Of a stretch of 64,000 bases of DNA, positions 54,801 through 64,000 are shown piece by piece. Position numbers and translations under genes: made by a program. Source of the DNA: Micractinium sp. NFX-FRZ (lineage: Eukaryota > Chlorophyta > Trebouxiophyceae > Chlorellales > Chlorellaceae); the NCBI GenBank assembly GCA_029339195.1, contig JAPTJF010000086.1, forward strand, positions 1,743 through 65,742, given 5' to 3'. Under the pieces are notes generated by a model. The model did no database searches. It had not been told where the DNA came from and saw nothing but the letters and a program-made list of their open reading frames with translations. Position 1 is the first letter of the stretch. Each line of letters opens with the position of its first letter.

Positions 54801-57513
54801 CCGGCTACACCCCGCTCACGCTGGACGCGGCAGAGGGGACGGCGGGCGAGGCGGTGGCCGCAGCCACCACACAGATTGTGCGCAAGACCACGGTGCTGGA
54901 CGTGATGCGCCGCCTGCTGCAGGTGGGTTGCGCTCACCTTTTTTTGTAGGGGTGGTGTGAGGGTTTCGAGGGCCATGGGAGGGGGGTGTGCGCAAGGCTG
55001 CGGTGGTGGATGTGATTCGGCGCTCTGCTGCAAGTCGATGGGGCTGGGTGATGGCTGCCTGGCTATGGCTAGGGAGTGGTTGCGCGGTTCGGGCTTGCCA
55101 CCCGCAGGCAAGCCTCTGCCCCATCGTCGCATGCCGCCGCCCATGAAGCTGCGCCCTCTCACCTGCCTGCAGCCGAAGAACCTTGTTCGCACCTGCAGGC
55201 AGGCAAGCCTATGCCCCCTCCCACAATCCGGCCATGCCTACACCTCACCCCTCTGACCTGCCTGCAGCCCAAGAACCTGATGGTGTCGGCCTCCGCCCGC
55301 GCCAAGGACTACGACAAGAGCAAGTACATCTCCATCCTCAACATCATCCAGGTGGGGCGGGGAGGGAGTGAGGTGGAGTGGAATGAGGGGTGGTAGGTGG
55401 AAATGCGGGGGAGGAGTTGTTGGATGCAGGAGGTGTTGTACAGCAAGAGCAGGTGAATCTCTATCCTCAACAGCATGCAAAAGTGCAGTGAGTGGGAAGC
55501 GGAAGGCGCACCCGGGAGGTGCGTGCACCGCTCCCGACCCACCCCACCCCACATGCGAACTGCGCCTGCCATCTGCACACTCCGCAGGTGGATAGAGCGC
55601 CCAGTCAGCACGGCGACAAAGAACCCAGGCAGCTGCACCACAGCCTGCCACCCTGTGCTGTCACCCCCAGCCCCATCTGGCACTATCCGCCTGCTACCCT
55701 GTATGCCTGCTGCAGGGCGATGTGGACCCCACGCAGCTGCACCAGAGCCTGATGCGCATCCGGGAGCGCAAGCTGGCCAACTTTATCGACTGGGGGCCCG
55801 CATCCATCCAGGTGCCTGCCCTCCTGTGCTGAGGGGGAGGATGCTGGGGTGCAGGGCGCAGAGTTGGGTGGCGAGGGGCGGTGCGGGGTCAGCTGGCCAG
55901 CTTCTCCAAAACAATTGGGAGGAGTGGGGGCAGGAGATGTTCAGGCAGAGATTGATGCTCCCTTATACCACCCTTATAGGGGGGGGGGCTGTCACCGATG
56001 CCCTGCCAACCCTCCCAGCCCCCTGTCTCTCCCGCAGGTCGCCCTCTCCCGCAAGTCCCCTTATGTATGTGCGCAGCGCTCGCCCTCCCACACCCACTCA
56101 CTCGCCCTCTCGCCCTTCCCCTCAACACACCCCCCGCCCTCCCACCCCGACCGCAGGTGGCTCTCTCCCGCAAGTCGCCCTACGTGCGCAGCGCCCACCG
56201 CGTGACGGGCCTCATGCTGGCCAACCACACCTCCATCCGCCACCTGTTTGCCCGCACGCTCTCCCAGTTCGACAAGCTGTTCAAGCGCAACGCATTCGTG
56301 GAGAACTACAAGGTGGGTCGGGCGGGGCGGACCAGAACAGAATGGGTCCACTCTGGGGGGTTGATGCATGTGTCAGTTCAGCAAGCGTCTCATGCTCTGG
56401 GCACCACGTCGCTGAGAATGGCAGGGTGGGTGGTGCCTTTCTTCAGAACGCGGTAGCGGGACGAAGAAGCCGTGGTGGCAGGTGGCCCATGGGGTTGGTA
56501 CAAGTGCAGGGCTATGTATCAGTTGGCAAGCTCTTGCGCAGCGCCTTTGTGAGAATTTGGTTGTGAGGCGCATCTCTCCTCTGTTTTGGCGCCCCCCTGT
56601 CACGCTGCTGGCTCTTAGCCCCCAGTGGGAGCAGCATGCAGGGAATTCCCTGTGCCCCTTCGCCAGCTTCCTCCCCTCACAATCTTACCCGCCCCGCACA
56701 TGAAATAGGAGCTCCCATCGTGCTGCAGGAGTTCCCCATGTGTCCCCCGCCAGGCCGGCAACCGACCTGAATCCTGCACAACACAGGCACCCACTGATTC
56801 ACACGCTGTGCCTCCTCCAAGTGTGCCTGCTGCATGAGTTCCCCATGTGCCTGCCACCAGGTGGGCAATCGGCTCCTGACAGACGCTTACCCTCCTTCCT
56901 CCATCTCTGCCGCAGGAGTTCCCCATGTTCCACCGCCAGGTGGGCAACCGGCTGGAGGCAAACCTGGAGGAGTTTGAGGACGCGCGGGAGGTGGTGGCGG
57001 CGGTCATGGACGAATACGCAGCAGCGGAGAGCAGCGACTACGTGAGTTGGCAGCGCGCTGGCGCCAGCTGGCACCTGCTGATTGGCACCTGCTAGGATGG
57101 CACGTGCTACTTGACGCGTGCGAGCCATAGTGGCAGCTGGGTGGTTGGCGGGGCTGGCAGGGGGAGGTGGTGGCAGCGCTGGCAGAGGAGTAACCATCGG
57201 CCGGCAGAGAGAAGCAGCGACTAGTGAGCCTGAAGTTGTTCCTCTTGCACACGCACAAAACAGCGTCTTTTGCATCGCTGCCCCGTTCCCACCTTGGTGG
57301 TCACTACCACCACCAGACCTGTGTGCAGACACACCGCGCCTGCAGATTAAAACTTGCCCATCTGCCCGTCGAGCCCGCCCGCCTGCCCTCCCTCCCGCCT
57401 CCCGCCTGCAGATTGACCGCGCAGACGGCGGTGCCGGTGACCTGGCGGCACAAATGGCCAGCGGGATGCAGCTGCGGGGGGGAGGCGACCCGCGGGCGCC
57501 AGTCCGGGCGTGA
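51809..57513 (+). CDS. TUBG: Gamma-tubulin
   Basis: Gamma-tubulin nucleates microtubules as part of the gamma-tubulin ring complex. Fourteen phase-consistent exons give 498 residues: 51809-51856, 52131-52211, 52481-52566, 52734-52885, 53440-53581, 53833-53927, 54122-54198, 54435-54492, 54729-54922, 55268-55351, 55716-55811, 56157-56312, 56916-57041, 57412-57513. It begins [18 protein letters not shown] and has the tubulin signature GGTGSGMGS. Gamma-specific text includes [28 protein letters not shown]-type sequence, [34 protein letters not shown] and VEDFxEEY-like residues near the end, all unlike alpha or beta tubulin. The C-terminal tail (after SSDYID) is Gly/Arg-rich. Intron 7 uses a GC donor (CAG|GCAAGT). 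Introns are full of partial copies of neighbouring exon edges. Confidence 0.95.
52857..53130 (+). repeat. Three copies of the gamma-tubulin exon 4 end plus donor
   Basis: GTGCAGGAGGACATTCTGGA then CATGATTGGTGGGTG (52857-52891) recurs at about 52968-53010 and, more diverged, at about 53088-53128. Each copy keeps a GGTGGGTG or GGCGGGTG donor-like end. Confidence 0.85.
53311..53505 (+). repeat. Duplicated acceptor plus gamma-tubulin exon 5 start
   Basis: CCCCGCCGAACCCTTGCAG and the following 60 or so exon bases ([20 protein letters not shown]) occur at 53335 and 53440, 105 bp apart. The first copy has Cys for Tyr and hits a TAA soon after SIA. Only the second continues into GGTGSGMGS. Confidence 0.95.
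54480..54602 (+). repeat. Duplicated gamma-tubulin exon 8 end plus donor
   Basis: GCGCTACCCAGGTAGGGCGC (54483 on) recurs at 54570 as GCGCTACCCAGCTAGGGCGC and then matches CCTCCCCCTTCCTGCC. The GT donor is mutated to CT in the copy. Confidence 0.9.
56030..56195 (+). repeat. Duplicated acceptor plus gamma-tubulin exon 12 start
   Basis: The exon start ([10 protein letters not shown]) follows an intact acceptor at 56038 and again at 56157, spaced 119 bp. Only the second continues into conserved sequence. Confidence 0.9.
56720..56960 (+). repeat. Three copies of the gamma-tubulin exon 13 start
   Basis: GAGTTCCCCATGT occurs at 56729 (acceptor CTGCAG intact), 56836 (acceptor mutated to CTGCAT) and 56916 (functional, CCGCAG). 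Each is followed by a CGCCAG/CCACCAG and GGGCAA-type sequence. Confidence 0.9.
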
Positions 57514-57998
57514 TCTAACGCGGTGCACATGGTTTGACAGGTGGTGTACTTTTCCCCACCGGGCCCGCTGCAGCGTGCATCTGCCAGCGTAGCATAGCAC
57601 TCACAGCGTGGTTGCACCACACCGCACAGCATACCTTGAAACCTGATGACACTTGAACACCTTCCCAGGCACCACTCCCCTTCATGCGAGCGCCGCTCTG
57701 GCGCGCCTCCCTCCCCACCGTGCATTGCCAGAACTGCCAGATGCACGCTTGCCCCCCTCCTGTCATTACTGTACCTGGCCTCTCCTGCCTGTGCAAGGCA
57801 GACGCGCGGCCACCCACTGTAGCAACATTTCTGGTCGCAAGTGCAGTTACCCAAGCAGCTTCCATGATTGACTCGTGACAGCAAGGCACTAGAGGCATGG
57901 CAGGCTTTGGGCAGGCAGGTGTGCAGAGCACGGCACGCAACAAAACACGTGGTTCCAGTGGACAGCAGCAGCAGGCAGCCGCCCGCCCGCGCCCCCGC
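57514..57998. other. Convergent intergenic region
   Basis: The 3' ends of gamma-tubulin (+) and the TMEM18 gene (-) face each other across 0.5 kb. No gene, repeat or clear TGTAA is seen. Confidence 0.5.
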
Positions 57999-59720
57999 TC
58001 ATCGCTCCTTCTTGCCATGCCCTGCAACTGCGTCCGCCGCAGCCCCGGATCCCTGCTGCCGCCCCTGTTGCTTGCCGCCGCCGCTGCCGCCTCCCTGCTG
58101 CTCCGCACGCTGCTGCCGCGCCTGCTGCCGCGCCTTGTACATCAGCTCCTTGCGCTTCATGCGGATGAGCAGAGCGCTGGTGGCGAAGAGATAGTTGAAC
58201 TGAAGGCAGGGGCGGCAAGGGGAAGAGAGCAGCGGAAGATGGGTGGTGGTGGCGGCAACAGTGGCAGCAAAGAGGGGGTTTAAGTGAGCAGTGGAGAGGG
58301 AAGAGTGGAGCGGGCATGGCAGGCTGAGCGTACAGGTCAGGGCATGGGATGAGCCCCAGCCTGCCCGGGCGCGTACGCGGCGCCACGTAACACAGCGCTC
58401 ATCCCATGCCCCCTCTCTCTGACCAAAGGCATGCACAAGGCGCGGGTAGCAATGCGCAACCCCTGGCCTTTGCATAAGCACTGGAGGCGCTTCCCATAAC
58501 AATCTCCCCCCCCGGGCTGCCCCCCACCCCACCCCCCAAACGCACTTCGTCCCATCCTCCTGGCTCACCAGAATCAGCAGCATGATAAACAGCAGCGGCG
58601 CCGAGAGCAGGGCGGAGGTGAAGATGCCCTGCACAGCACGGCACAGCACGGCACAGCACACGCAGCGTCAGAAGGCGGGCGGCAAGTGGCGCACCCCACC
58701 CCGCCACAGCACAGCACAGCACAGCACAGCACAGCACAGCACAGCGCTGCGGCACCTGAGGGTCAAAGTAGTTCTGCCCGGCAAACGTCTGCCAGTGCTG
58801 GGCCGCCAGCTTGTTGAGGCGCTCAGCAAAGTAGACGATGGGCACTGCATAGATGTATTGGAAGGCATGGTGAGCAGTCGGCAGCACAGCTTGCAAAGTA
58901 TGTTGATCGGCAATGCATGCGCGGCTGTAGGCGCTATCTGCAATTTGCGCACGCGGCGCTGCATGTGGTGGAGATGGCGGAAAGGTGGCGGCGGGAGGGT
59001 GACCAGGGCTGGGGTTGGTTAACACGCAGGACAGCACCCGGCAAGGCGCGCTGTGGACCGCCGGCAGGCAACGGTCAGAAACCAGCCAGGCCAGCATGCG
59101 GCAAGCAAATGACCCTGCGAGGCCAGTTCACGACTTGCAGGCCAATTCAGGTCGGTTTGCAGGCTTGCAGGCACATGCATCCCGGCACAGGCAGGCAGCT
59201 GGCCAGCTTGCAAGCCCAGGCGGGCGCTCACTGATGCCGAAGAAGACCGAGGCGTGGACATAGGGGATGCGGCGGAACAGGATGACCAGGATGAGCAGAG
59301 TGAGGTGGAACGCCAGCAGCCCTTGGATCCAGCGCTCCTGCAGGCAGGGGCGAAATGTGATGCAAGCAGTCGGGCAGCTTGACGGTGAAGGCGGCGGCGG
59401 CGGCAGCGGCGGCAGCAGCAGCCGCGGCAGCTGCCGATGGTGCCTGTCCTGAACCCCTGCTCACACGCCATGCGGATATAGTATCTGCTGCTACACCGCA
59501 CATCAAAACAGGCAGGGGAGAGGGCAGGGGGCCAGCACAGCGTGGTGATCGATCTGCTCACCGACCAGTCGACGGCTGCGACGAACTGCTTGATGCCATC
59601 CGTCACGGAGGGACCCCCACTCAGCTCCTTCCACTTTTGGCGCAGGTCCTCGAGCACAAGGTCGATGGCTCCTGCCACCTGCTCCCGCACCTCGCCCACT
59701 TGCTGCGCCACGCCCTCCAT
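57999..59720 (-). CDS. TMEM18: TMEM18 homologue
   Basis: TMEM18 is a small conserved membrane protein of the nuclear envelope/ER whose molecular role is poorly known. Five exons in phase (59720-59562, 59337-59232, 58844-58756, 58628-58569, 58199-57999) give 204 residues. The match is clear: VDWSERWIQGLLAFH parallels TDWTEPWLMGLATFH. Then ERLNKLAAQHWQTFAGQNYF and DPQGIFTSALLSAPLL parallel the animal [31 protein letters not shown]. Three to four membrane segments are visible (GLLAFHLTLLILVILF; PYVHASVFFGIMPIVYF; LLSAPLLFIMLLIL). The C-terminal tail is basic and Gln/Gly-rich, ending HGKKER, longer than in animals. The ATG lies only 164 bases from the divergent DUF4864 gene's ATG. Confidence 0.9.
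58630..58746 (-). repeat. Two (GCTGT)n runs in a TMEM18 intron
   Basis: On the plus strand GCACAGCACG units occupy about 58630-58660 and 58705-58746, within the intron between exons 3 and 4. On the transcript strand they read GCTGT repeats, the first ending right at the exon 4 acceptor. Confidence 0.9.
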
Positions 59721-59884
59721 GATTGCCTGATTGACTGTCAGGATTTAGATCAGCGATGAAACGGCAAATGGGCCCGACAAAAGAATGCAGCCGGGCCGGG
59801 CCTTCCAATTCAAGCGCTGCCAGCACTGCGCTCTCGGTTTCAATTTTGTTGTTGTAGCTAGCGTCGCACAGATCGCACTTCCTT
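59721..59884. promoter_or_regulatory. Compact divergent promoter
   Basis: Only 164 bases separate the TMEM18 and DUF4864-2 start codons, so they probably share a bidirectional promoter. The stretch includes an A/T-richer part at about 59830-59870. Confidence 0.5.
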
Positions 59885-62659
59885 ATGGCGGCGCTCGCCA
59901 GCCACTGCCAGCGGGCTGCCGCACTCCCGGCGCCCTGCCGTCCTTCCCACGCCTTCTTCCCTGCTGCCTCCTGTCCCAGTCGCTGCGCCGCATGGCTGGC
60001 CTCACGGCGCCGCGCAGCGGGCAGGGCGCGTCGTGCTGCAGCCGCAGCGGCGGCAGGCGGCAGCGCTGGTGCCGAGGACCCGGCCGAGAGCGCGGAGGCG
60101 GCGTTTGATGCGGCGCAGTCGTGCATGCTCCTCTTCTGCGGGCGGTGGGAAGCCCGTGACCTCGATGCAGTTGTGGAGTACCTGCCTGAAGCCGTGATTG
60201 ACCGCCTGCTGGTGAGGGGCGCAAGCTGCCTGCCCTGACGCAAGCTGGGTGCCGCCATGCCCTTGCCAGGCCGCCAGCGGAGGGCTTCATGATTGGAGTA
60301 GGCCGGTGCACGGAATCAACGCGGCTCTTAGCAGATCGTGCTGCTTTCATCTATGCTCTTGTGGGGTCTTTGGCACTCAAACTGTGCCCTTACACCCCCG
60401 CCCCGCTGCCCCTACAGGCCCGCAAGAAGGCCAAGCGGGAGGAGGCAGCGGCAGCGGCGGCGGAGCAGGGGCAGCAGGCGCAGCAGGACGACCAGCAGCA
60501 GCGGCAGCAGCGGCAGCGACAGCAGCAGCAGGAAGCAGATGATGACGACTCAGACTTAAGCTTCCAAGAGCTTGTTGCGCTGGCACAGCCTGCTGACCTG
60601 GCGCTGGACGCCTTCAGCGCGCGCGGCCTGCTGAATTCAGCACCCAGGAGCGCCGCCGTACTCTCCTCCCTCAAGCTTGCACCGGATCGCTTCCTCCAAC
60701 GCTATGAGGTCACAGCACAGTCTGGTGGGTGCTGGTGGCAAGAGCGGATGTGGGGCGCTTATGCGCTTGGCGGCTTGGCTGGCTGGCTGGGCTCTGCTTT
60801 GCATGCTGTGCCGCGTCTGTGCTGCGGATGTGCTGCTGCTGTGCTGCGCGGCCTTTACACAGCCGCGCAGCTTGCAGTCTTGTTGAGATTCCTGCCACAC
60901 TGTGTGCAGGCGAGGAGATGGTGCTGATTTTCGACATGCAGCTTGAAGAGTCGCTGCAGCCAAAGTACCGGGGCCTGCAGGTGGGAGTGCCAGCGGGCAT
61001 CACCACCAGCGTGCAGTCGGCTGGCAGTGCTCGCATGGCCCCCTGCCCCCGCCCGTGAACCACACTCTGTCCCTCTTTTGCGCACACGGTGTGCCGCTGT
61101 GCAGAATCGTTGCGCAGCTGGCTCGACCTCTTTTCTCGGCCTATCGCTGACGTTTGCGTCTGAGCATGCCTCCCACCCTGTGCAGGTCGTCAAGAAGTGG
61201 TTTCTCAAGGGGATCACCGGAGAGCCTGCGTATCCCGGGGACGTGCCGTCCAAGGTGAGATTGTGCTGCTCTGGCTGCATGCAAACCCAGCTGCTGCGGG
61301 TGCACACGGCTGTTGAGCGTGCACACTCTGGACTGTAGGTGTGCCGCCTGCCGTGGGCGCACCCACCACCTGTGCTGTGGGTTGCACATTCTGTGCGCGT
61401 CAGATATTCTGCCATCCTGCATGCTCTGCTCTCCTCCGACCTTCTCAGTGCATGCACCCTGGCCCCGCACTTGTGCTACAACCGCCCCGCCTGCCCTGCT
61501 GTGCATGCTGTGCAGCCGGAGCCCTGCTGGGGCCCCGAGGCGGTGGTGCAGGCGCAGCTGGAGGCGCTGCGCATTGGTGACGTGGCGGGGGTGTTCCGCT
61601 TCGCCTCCCCACAGAACCAGGAGGCCACAGGGCCGGTGGAGCGCTTTGGCGCCATGCTGCAGGTGGGCCGGCGGGCCTGCTGGACACATAAGCGGCTGCT
61701 CGTTGGCTTGTGTTACATTGCCGGCAGTAGCGCCCTGCATGCTGCATGTGGGCCGGCGGGCCCAGGCCAGGCTTGCCTGCCGTCCTCTGCCTCTGCAGCA
61801 CGTGTCAAGCTGCTCCCCAGCACGCTTGCCCTGCTTTGGCACAGCCCTGGCCTGCCTGCAGGGCACCCCCAGGTCACGTCATCCCAGCCCGCCTGCACCG
61901 CAGCAGAACTGGCTTCCCTGCACTGTGCATGCATTCACCTGGTACTGCTGCCGTACGTGTACCGCTGCAGAGCGAGGTGTACCGCCCGCTGCTGGGCCAC
62001 CTGGCTGCAGAGGTGCTGCGCACGGTGCAGATGCAGCCTGACGTGACGCTGGTGATTGTGGGTGAGCGCTGACTTGGCAGGGTCTAGCTGATCTGGCATG
62101 TTCGCAGGATTTAGGCTGCCAGGTTGCAGGCAGGGCCTGCCCCCTCACATTTGGACGGGTGGCGGGAGGCTGAGCGGCCAGTGTAGGGTTCACATGGATG
62201 CTGGTGCCGCAGGCATAACCACGCCTGCCGCTGAGTGCCACCCCTTCTGTGTTTTGGTCCCGCACCCTTGCAGGCGTGCGCTCCAACATCCCCACCTCTG
62301 AGCCGGGGGTGACGCAGCGTGGGGTGTACAGCTGGACGCTGCGGCTGCAGGGGGCGGGGGCGGTGACGCCGGGCGGCGAGGCGTGCCACGATTGCTGGAT
62401 GACAGAATCTGTGCAGGTGGGGTGGGGATGCAGGGGAGGGTGCAGGGCTGCTGCTGCCTGCATGAGCTGCATTTAGGACGTCGATGGATGTAGGGGCCTC
62501 ATGTGCCTGCATGCTGTGCCGCCCTCCGCTGTGGTTGTCGCCGCGCCTGGGGCCGCAGATAGATGTCGTGATGACTCATGCAAGCGAGCGGTGCACTGCT
62601 GCTGCCCCCCCTTCTGTGTGCAGCCCATCAGTCAGGGACTGTTCAAGTCAGGGTTGTGA
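59885..62659 (+). CDS. DUF4864-type protein 2
   Basis: Exons 59885-60211, 60418-60724, 60910-60980, 61186-61254, 61516-61662, 61971-62061, 62274-62416 and 62624-62659 join in phase to about 396 residues. The leader (MAALASHCQRAAALPAPCRP, then many Arg/Ala) looks like a plastid transit peptide. The middle part reads FCGRWEARDLDAVVEYLPEA and, after a Gln/Ala-rich coil, VLIFDMQLEESLQPKYRGLQ and KKWFLKG. The C-terminal DUF4864-like part reads PEAVVQAQLEALRIGDVAG, FASPQNQEATGPVERFGAML, YRPLLGH, YSWTLRLQG, CHDCWMTESVQPISQGL. It is closer to the family consensus than its paralogue at 46343. Function is unknown. The end of exon 5 is duplicated at 61735-61762. Confidence 0.85.
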
Positions 62660-63418
62660 GGACCACGTGATGAGGCCTCCATTGTTGGGACCGAATTTGG
62701 GGAGCCCGCACCAGCGCCCCGCACGCTTGCCCTACCTGCCCTCCTGGCTGCACGCATGAACGAACGAATGCACTGCTTTGCACTGACGCCGCACCTGCCG
62801 CCTTGTATGTTACACCGCCCTGCCCGCCTCACTGTGCCCGATCCCGTTTTCCTTCCCTGTATCTCCACCCACTGCTCTTGGTTATCCTTTGAGTAAATGG
62901 CCCCGCTGTTTGACTGCTGCATTGATCCCAACTCGCTTTTGGGCGGCCGGCCTCTCTGTACCATACCCCCCCCCCCCCCCCTTCTGCTGCTGCTCGGCGT
63001 GCCCTCTCCTTCCTCCCCTCTTTGTGCTTTCATCAGTTGATCGGAGTTGACATTGCCAGATGCTGAATGACGATGTCGATGTAATGATGGTGCCATTCTG
63101 AACTGAATGCATTCTGAACTCAATGAGGCAGCACTCTGATTCTGCTGTGTGCAGCGCAGCATGCGCAGCGCACTGTGCAGTTCCAAGTGTACGGAAAGCG
63201 GGCAATGCTGCCAGGACTTCTGAGGGCGATGCAGAGACAAGCAAACAATGGACATGAAAGCACGAATCCATAAGTGACGCGACCCTGGGAGGGTGGGGGG
63301 GCAAAGCAATAGATAGCGTGCAGGCTTGATGAGGTGACATGAGCTCGGGCCAGGCCGAGAAATGACGGCGCTTTCCGAAGCCTGCTGGTAGTAGAACCAG
63401 CCCCAGGCAGCCAGCTCT
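62660..63418. other. Convergent intergenic region
   Basis: This lies between the stop of D​UF4864-2 (+) and the stop of a minus-strand gene. A run of more than ten C's occurs at about 62970-62982. A TTACA (TGTAA on the minus strand) lies at 62810. No gene is seen. Confidence 0.5.
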
Positions 63419-64000
63419 TTATTTGGCCAGGTGGTGCAGCCAGGCATCCAACACGTGCTCGCTCCCATACCTGTGTCCATGCAAAGCGGGACCAAAGGGT
63501 GGGGGTCAGGCGGGCAAGGGGAGCCAAGGCGGCCAGGCTTGGGTGGTGCGCAGCCGGCGGCAGGCCTGCACAGTTCCGCGGCTGGCAGCCAGCAACAGGC
63601 GCATTGATTGATTGAATGCATGGATTCGTCCATTGTTTCAGTGAGGGAGTCAGCTGGCGCAGTCGGCAGGCTCAGCAAGCAGCTGTCAATGCCACGGACA
63701 GCTGTCACCGCGGCAGTCAATGTAGCACACAGCTGTCAGCCACCAGTTCTGGGGACGGGTGTCGGCAGCCAACACAGCTGTGGCGACATGCGGGGGGGCA
63801 GGAGCGTCAAGCTGCGGCACACTCGAGCGCAAAAGGCTGTCATGCAGCAAGCGCAGGCACGATTGGATGCCGGCACACTCACCAGGGGACGTCGGCTGGC
63901 TCGTTGAACGTCCGCACCCGGCTCATGCTGCAGGGCAGGGGTGTGGGATGTTGGGAAATGAGGTGACAAGGTGGGGCGCCTCGTCCCCTCCCCTGGCAGA
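63419..64000 (-). CDS. 3' end of an unknown gene
   Basis: Two terminal exons are visible: 63927-63883 and 63470-63419, joined in phase (CCCTG|G). They encode MSRVRTFNEPADVPWYGSEH and VLDAWLHHLAK, then a stop. The upstream acceptor CTGCAG precedes 63927, so the gene continues to the right of the window. The 3' UTR begins with AAATAAAG. No family is recognised from these 30 residues. Confidence 0.6.

Noticed and set aside
51809..57513. Identification as beta- or alpha-tubulin
   Set aside because: The tubulin signature is present, but the [23 protein letters not shown] and [13 protein letters not shown] segments are specific to gamma-tubulin.
58630..58746. Telomere-like or centromeric repeat
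   Set aside because: The unit is GCACA/TGTGC, a short intronic microsatellite, unlike plant-type TTTAGGG.

Overview
The window is nuclear DNA from a green alga, most likely a trebouxiophyte of the Chlorella/Micractinium type. It is GC-rich, with dense genes and short phase-consistent introns. It encodes plastid proteins with transit-like leaders (a ribosome recycling factor and an HHL1-type photosystem II protection protein). It also has MYND-finger proteins, long Ser-Pro-rich wall-type sequence, and TGTAA polyadenylation motifs after several stop codons. I see no rRNA, convincing tRNA, transposon, CRISPR array or virus-derived gene. All gene models were assembled by eye from protein-like exons, GT-AG or GC-AG boundaries and reading-frame phase. 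Exon lists are in the evidence fields.

Layout. 1-1826 (-): Pro/Ser-rich glycoprotein-like gene running off the left edge. 3719-6344 (-): first MYND protein. 7460-10761 (+): D-lactate dehydrogenase, 11 exons. 11373-14002 (+): HHL1-like. 14419-17345 (-): organellar ribosome recycling factor, 8 exons. 18062-20090 (-): unknown 206-residue protein. 20771-23051 (+): probable PD-(D/E)XK-like protein. 23597-27295 (-): second MYND protein, N-terminus unresolved. 28540-29695 (-): secreted protein with a threefold Cys repeat. 32011-37603 (+): secreted pectin-lyase-fold protein, 17 exons. 38077-42185 (+): methyltransferase fused to riboflavin kinase. 42691-44313 (-): Nudix hydrolase. 46343-48625 (+) and 59885-62659 (+): two paralogous DUF4864 proteins. 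49481-51209 (-): low-molecular-weight tyrosine-phosphatase-like protein lacking the catalytic Cys. 51809-57513 (+): gamma-tubulin, 14 exons. 57999-59720 (-): TMEM18 homologue. 63419-end (-): 3' end of an unknown gene.

The genes are housekeeping and wall/secretory genes. They are not an operon or gene cluster, and neighbours often share divergent promoter regions (51210-51808; 59721-59884).

The most unusual signal is structural. In at least seven genes the introns carry partial, variably decayed tandem copies of the adjoining exon edge together with its splice site. Gamma-tubulin is the clearest case, with nearly every internal exon affected; HHL1, the recycling factor and the methyltransferase-riboflavin kinase also show it. 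One gene has an inverted copy, and one duplication includes a stop codon. GC-AG introns look over-represented, and introns carry GCTGT-type pentanucleotide runs always in the same orientation relative to the transcript. Together these suggest an unusually active local segmental-duplication process acting at splice junctions.
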